Part shown: one piece after another, positions 59,750-64,000 of the stretch
Numbering within the stretch: position 1 is the stretch's first letter
Layout: each line of letters begins with the position of its first letter
Source: Puccinellia tenuiflora
Taxonomy: Eukaryota > Streptophyta > Magnoliopsida > Poales > Poaceae
Direction of reading: 5' to 3'
Assembly (NCBI GenBank): GCA_012064385.1
Contig: QRDG01001756.1
Coordinates: forward strand, 124,001 to 188,000
Length of the DNA: 64,000 bases
The notes under the pieces: model-generated
Databases searched by the model: none
Told to the model about the DNA's origin: nothing
The model's input: the letters and a program-made list of their open reading frames with translations, nothing else
Translations under genes and position numbers: made by a program

Positions 59750-60619
59750 CAGAACCCGAAGCAGCTTCACGATGGCAATGGGCAATATTATGTCACAACT
59801 CGGGCACAGAATACGAGTCGTGGCAGTTATCATGTCTTTACAACAAGCACGTCCAAGCGTGCCAAGAAATTGAAAGTTAGAGTTGTTAATGCAGTGGAGC
59901 CGGCAATCCCACAGTGGCTCAGGTGGTCAGAGCAAACCATCACATGGAGTCGTGCAGATCATCCACCAAGAGTCGACGACCCAGGGCAGCTAGCCTTGGT
60001 GGTAGCACCTTAAGTTGGGGGCTACACATTGAACAAAGTGCTCATGGATGGTGGAAGTAGTATCAACATCTTATATTATGACACATTCAAGAGGATGCAG
60101 CTGCAAGATAGGCAGCTAATACCCACTGAGACTGTTTTTCACGGAATCGTGCCAGGGAAGTCAGCCAAGCCAATCGGTAAGATTTACCTTGAGGTTGCTT
60201 TTGGCACAGTGGAGAATTTTCGTTCAGAGATTATGCCTTTTGAGGTAGTGGATCTCAAGAGTCCATACCATGCTCTCTTTGGTCGACCAGCATACTTTAA
60301 GTTTATGGCCAGACCATGTTATGTTTACTTGAAGCTCAAGATGCCAGGTCCAGCAGGAGTCATTACAGTTAATGGCAGCAGACAAATGGCACTGGAATGT
60401 GAAATAGGAGATGCAGCTATGACCGAGACAGCTTGTGCTCAAGAGGAGCTGAAATTTTACAAGGCAAACGTGGAGCCGGAGGACAACTCGGTCCTTAAGA
60501 AGCCGGCCACAGAGGAGAAGATGAAATTCAAGTCAGCTCAGGACAAAAAGCAAGTCGATTTTACCCCTGGTGATTCTTCCAAGCAGTTCACCATTGGGGC
60601 GCACCTCTCTAATAAATAA
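59750..60619 (+). pseudogene. pro: TE9 aspartic protease
   Basis: The same frame as gag continues with PQWLRWSEQTITWSRADHPP, the conserved pre-protease segment, TAA at 60011-60013, and the protease proper: VLMDGGSSINILYYDTF (catalytic Asp codon 60047) and ALFGRPAYFKF. An acidic/basic linker leads to a TAA at 60617-60619, immediately before the ESALVEF segment. TE2 has a stop at the equivalent codon (18001). Confidence 0.85.
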
Positions 60620-61579
60620 GAAAGCGCACTCGTCGAGTTCATCTGTGAGAACCGGGACGTCTTTGCATGGAAGCCATCTGACATGCCAGGTGTCCCGAGA
60701 GAACTCGCCGAGCACTGCTTACATGTTAATCCTAATGCAAGACCAGTTAAGCAAGGTCTGCGCAAGTTTCACGATGATAGGAGAAAAGCCATCGGAGAAA
60801 AGGTGGCTCGGCTCCTTGCAGCTGAGTTCATCAAGGAAGTTTTTCACCCAGAGTGTGTAGCCAATCCAGTGTTAGTGCCAAAGAAAACAGGAGAGCTGCG
60901 GATGTGCATCGACTTCAGAGGTCTTAACAAGCATTGCCCTAAGGACCCGTTTGCGTTGCCTCGTATTGACCAGATCATTGACTCCACAACGGGGTCAGAG
61001 TTACTTTGTTTCCTGGACGCCTATTCAGGGTACCACCAGATCAGACTCAAGATAGAGGATGAGCTGAAGACATCTTTCATTACGCCCTTTGGAGCATTTT
61101 GTTATACAACAATGCCCTTTGGACTCAAGAACGCTGGAGTCTACCAGAGGTGTGTGTCTCCAGAAGAGGGCAGGCAAATACTGCAAGAAATTCATGCAGG
61201 TGATTGTGGTCATCATGCATCCACTAGATCCTTGGTGTCAAAAGCTTTCAGGCACGGGTTCTTTTGGTTAACAGCACATCTGGACATAGAAAAGATAGTG
61301 CGAGTCTGTGACGGATGCCAAAGGTACGCAAGGCAAGACCACGTGCCAGCCCAAGAACTCAGAACTATTCCTATCACTTGGCCGTTTGCAGTTTGGGGGC
61401 TTGATATTGTGGGTCCTTTCTCAAAGTCGCCCTGCCACAAGACCCATCTGCTAGTAGCAGTTGACAAATTCACCAAGTGGGTGGAAGTCGAACCCATCAG
61501 CAGAGTCGACGGAGCATCAGCAGTGAGATTTTTCAAGAAGATAGCGCTTTGGATATCCTCACAGCATCATTACAGATAA
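60620..61579 (+). pseudogene. pol: TE9 RT N-terminal half fused in frame to integrase
   Basis: RT starts normally (DVFAWKPSDMPGVPRE, VPKKTGELRMCIDFRGLNKH, FLDAYSGYHQIRLK, MPFGLKNAG). At about 61136-61152 it passes directly into VYQRCVSPEEGRQILQEIHAGDCGHHAS, which is the start of the integrase HHCC domain. The YVDD catalytic motif, thumb, RNase H and second RNase H are all missing. In TE2 both sides of the corresponding junction contain similar words (taccaaaggtgc in RT and ttccagcgctgcg in integrase), so recombination between short similarities is plausible. Integrase then proceeds to GLDIVGPF (first Asp, 61403) until a frameshift near 61540 ends the frame at 61579. Confidence 0.88.
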
Positions 61580-62285
61580 TGGGACCAACTTATCAGTTGG
61601 AGAGATGGCTAAGTTCTGCGGTGAGAACAACATTAGACTCGACCTAGCCACAGTGGCACACCCACACTCCAATGGACAAGCAGAGAGGGCAAATCAGGAG
61701 TTGCTCAAGGGAATAAAACTCAGGCTCCGAGTCCCCTTGTTACGAGCCGCTGGAAGTTGGGTTGAGGAGTTGCCAGCAGTACTTTGGAGTATAAGAACGA
61801 CTCCTAATAGATCTACTGGCTTCACACCTTTCTTCATGGTGTATGGAGCAGAAGCCGTCCTGCCTAGCGACTTGCTTCATGACTCGCCACGAGTCGCCAA
61901 TTACGTCGAGACAGAGAATGAACTCGCTCGTCAGGACTCGGTGGACGCACTCGAAGAAGCAAGAGAATTAGCCCTTGAAAGGTCAGCAGTTTATCAGCAG
62001 GACTTGCGGCGGTATCACGCACGCAGAATCAGGACTCGGACTTTCCAGGAAGGAGAGTTAGTGCTTCGCTTAGTCCAAAAAAGGGAAGGGATGCACAAGT
62101 TATCTCCACCATGGGAAGGACCGTTCGTCATAAGCAAGAACTTGCACAATGGGTCGTACTATCTAATGGATGTACGAGAGCCGGCAAGTGAAAGCAAAGG
62201 AGCTGACACAGCTCATACGCTAGATCCCTATGCAGAGGCAAAGAGGCCGTGGAACATAGCTCAGTTACGTCCTTACTATACCTAA
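61580..62285 (+). pseudogene. pol: TE9 integrase core and C-terminus
   Basis: In the shifted frame, integrase continues with TDNGTNL (second Asp, 61575) and AERANQEL (Glu, 61683), again with 35 residues between. The C-terminal part has TPFFMVYGAEAVLP, LRRYHARRIRTRTF, KLSPPWEGPFVISK (GPF module) and ends PWNIAQLRPYYT with TAA at 62283-62285. All three catalytic residues survive, so only the frameshift and the RT fusion stand in the way of an enzyme. Confidence 0.88.
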
Positions 62286-62787
62286 GTTGTAATAGTTTCA
62301 TGAGTTGAAAGGCAAAGAGCCTAGTGAGCCATGCCTAGATGTAATCAAATTATTATGATCAAAGGAAATAAAGCCGGCTTCAGTGAGTATGAGTTCTTTA
62401 GTCGAGTCACCCAGTGAGTGCGCTTTGTTCTTTAAATTTGATCATCAAGGTTCTTGGGGGCTTGCTTTTCAGGAAAAAAAGTCAAGCTTAGACCTTTGAA
62501 CCTGGCTCAGTAGCCGAATTTTTCCTAATTTTCTCGCTGGTAAGTCAGATGCATCCTGTACAATATGGCTAATCTACAGGCATGACTCGTCTCCGGCTCT
62601 TATGAATCCTAAAGGACATAAGACGTTGGGAGCTTGTCAGCACAAACTGTAAGAGAAGTCATGCAGGGCCTACTTATTCATCAGCGGATAATTAGATGGG
62701 TTATAAAAACCAAAAAATGACTTGCATAGATAAGACATAACACTATCACAGTTTAACAAGCAACTCATTACAGGCCGATTGGCACAA
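62286..62787 (+). other. TE9 3' untranslated region
   Basis: No gene seen. It resembles the region after integrase in TE2 in position, not clearly in sequence. Confidence 0.5.
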
Positions 62788-63243
62788 TTACAGAACAAAT
62801 AGTTCAAAATACCTAAAAAGTTTGCACCAGCAGTGCAGCATTACAAAAGTTTGAAAGCCATCCAAAGAATGATCCTTCTTAGGAGTCGACTTCTCGGTAG
62901 GAACTGGGGAGTCCTTCTTAGCAGGAGACTTGTCCTTTGCTTGCACATTAGAGGTAGGAGCCGGCTTCATAGGAGGCTTGGTGGCAACTTTCTTCGTTTG
63001 GAAACCAGTGCCTCGAGGACTCCTCATATGTTGAGCCAGCCCCTCTTCTTGAGTACGGGAATCACCAGAGATAGCTCTTAAAGGAGTAGGCGCAGCAGGA
63101 GTCTTCAGCACAGGCTTGGCACCAGTTGGGTTGCCAGACAGGAGCACGGGGTAGAGAACTCGCGCAGCAGAAGGGGGGCACCGCTGATCGTGAGGGACGC
63201 AAAGTTTCGATCGCAGAGCTCGGTGCCACCCTTTGTTTTCCAA
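62788..63243 (-). CDS. TE9 antisense ORF, 151 aa
   Basis: Opposite in strand to pol and after it, as with the TE2 and TE4 antisense genes. The centre and C-terminal half are Lys-, Pro- and Ser/Thr-rich (KKVATKPPMKPAPTS, KDKSPAKKDSPVPTEKS), like a basic nuclear tail. The N-terminal 30 residues look less protein-like, so this may be the last exon of a longer spliced antisense gene whose front lies further right. I recognise no domain. The alternative is a chance ORF, but its composition is biased and it ends near an A-rich 3' region. Confidence 0.45.
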   Translation of the reverse strand: MENKGWHRALRSKLCVPHDQRCPPSAARVLYPVLLSGNPTGAKPVLKTPAAPTPLRAISGDSRTQEEGLAQHMRSPRGTGFQTKKVATKPPMKPAPTSNVQAKDKSPAKKDSPVPTEKSTPKKDHSLDGFQTFVMLHCWCKLFRYFELFVL

Positions 63244-63394
63244 GTCATATGAGAACCATCCTCAGGTCCATCTTGGCATCTCCAAGGCGCACCAACTCTC
63301 TCAGCTTGAAGTCACTGGGTGAATGTGCCTCTCAGCTCTTGGTTTCCCCATGGTGCAGCTCCAAGACAGTTGGGTAGAGCTGTGGCTAGGCAAG

Positions 63395-64000
63395 ATCATT
63401 ACAGATAATGGGACCAACTTATCAGTTGGAGAGATGGCTAAGTTCTGCGGTGCGAACAACATTAGACTCGACCTAGCCTCAGTGGCACACCCACACTCCA
63501 ATGGACAAGCAGAGAGGGCAAATCAGGAGTTGCTCAAGGGAATAAAACTCAGGCTCCGAGTCCCCTTGTTACGAGCCGCTGGAAGTTGGGTTGAGGAGTT
63601 GCCAGCAGTACTTTGGAGTATAAGAACGACTCCTAATAGATCTACTGGCTTCACACCTTTCTTCATGGTGTATGGAGCAGAAGCCGTCCTGCCTAGCGAC
63701 TTGCTTCATGACTCGCCACGAGTTGCCAATTACGTCGAGACAGAGAATGAACTCGCTCGTCAGGACTCGGTGGACGCACTCGAAGAAGCAAGAGAATTAG
63801 CCCTTGAAAGGTCAGCAGTTTATCAGCAGGACTTGCGGCGGTATCACGCACGCAGAATCAGGACTCGGACTTTCCAGGAAGGAGAGTTAGTGCTTCGCTT
63901 AGTCCAAAAAAGGGAAGGGATGCACAAGTTATCTCCACCATGGGAAGGACCGTTCGTCATAAGCAAGAACTTGCACAATGGGTCGTACTATCTAATGGAT
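63395..64000 (+). pseudogene. Second copy of the TE9 integrase C-terminus (window-truncated)
   Basis: Matches 61566-62171 at a constant offset of 1829 bp with only a few differences (for example gtgcgaac against gtgagaac near 63452, cctcag against ccacag near 63478). It begins abruptly after unrelated bases (gtggctaggcaag), with no integrase N-terminus. It is either a tandem duplication or a second, nearly identical TE9 copy joined by a deletion. Confidence 0.88.

Larger units (their letters stand above)
61566..63394 (+). repeat. 1829-bp direct repeat, first copy
   Basis: It starts at ATCATTACAGATAATGGG within integrase, and the same sequence restarts at 63395. It spans the integrase C-terminus, the 3' region and the antisense ORF. 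Confidence 0.85.
58251..64000 (+). mobile_element. TE9: Tat-lineage element with internal pol deletion, plus strand
   Basis: Gag, DGGS protease, N-terminal RT and integrase are in Tat order, and an antisense ORF follows pol. The centre of pol (RT catalytic motif, RNase H and second RNase H) is deleted in frame. LTRs and PBS are not in the window, since TE8 marks the left edge and the right end runs off. A 1829-bp direct repeat starts at 63395. Protein motifs resemble TE2 but the DNA is well diverged, so it is another Tat family. Confidence 0.85.

Noticed and set aside
62833..63377. Plus-strand ORFs opposite the TE9 antisense ORF
   Set aside because: Composition is less protein-like than the minus frame and no motif is seen.

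Overview
The window is repeat-only DNA from a large plant genome, most likely a grass of the Pooideae. The evidence is a stack of nested LTR retrotransposons of the Tekay (chromovirus), Tat and Athila lineages plus CACTA DNA transposons, including an Athila-type LTR that starts TGATACGTCTC, a family I know from cereals. I see no ordinary single-copy host gene, rRNA, tRNA or prokaryotic feature. The element names TE1-TE9 are mine.

Layout. 1-11504: TE1, a decayed Tekay-clade element (5' LTR cut by the window edge, gag, pol with chromodomain, full 3' LTR), inserted in the 5' LTR of TE2. 11505-22766: TE2, a plus-strand Tat element (LTR remnant, PBS, gag, protease, RT, RNase H plus a second RNase H, integrase, 3' region with an antisense ORF). 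Its pre-gag frame is split by TE3 (12456-15206), a CACTA element with clean TIRs and a 3-bp TSD. 22767-34538: TE4, a minus-strand Tat element of which the 3' LTR, PPT and an antisense (so plus-strand) intron-containing gene remain. That gene is broken by TE5 (24564-31111), a minus-strand Athila-type element with two LTRs. 34539-39411: TE6, a second Athila-type element missing its 5' part. 39412-39980: TE7, one end of a CACTA element carrying eight hairpins. 39981-42733: TE8, a minus-strand Tekay-type LTR. 42734-43409: the start of TE9, another Tat element.

The 15.5-kb block 27895-43409 is then repeated in direct tandem at 43417-58926. The join carries an 11-bp sequence copied from 23 bp upstream, a sign of end-joining repair. 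Only the second copy continues into the rest of TE9 (58251-64000), which holds gag, protease, an in-frame RT-to-integrase fusion left by an internal deletion, the rest of integrase, and an antisense ORF. A second direct repeat, offset 1829 bp, begins at 63395 and runs off the window.

Relative history inferred from nesting: TE2 is oldest in the left half, TE1, TE3 and TE4 inserted into it, and TE5 and TE6 into TE4. TE6-TE9 were assembled before the 15.5-kb duplication, which is recent because the copies are nearly identical. No element looks able to move by itself: reading frames carry many stops, mostly TAG and TGA, and TE1 has also lost catalytic acidic residues in RT and integrase. The most interesting items are the spliced antisense gene in TE4, the RT-integrase fusion in TE9, the hairpin array, the templated duplication junction and the lineage-variable palindrome arrays inside the Tekay LTRs.
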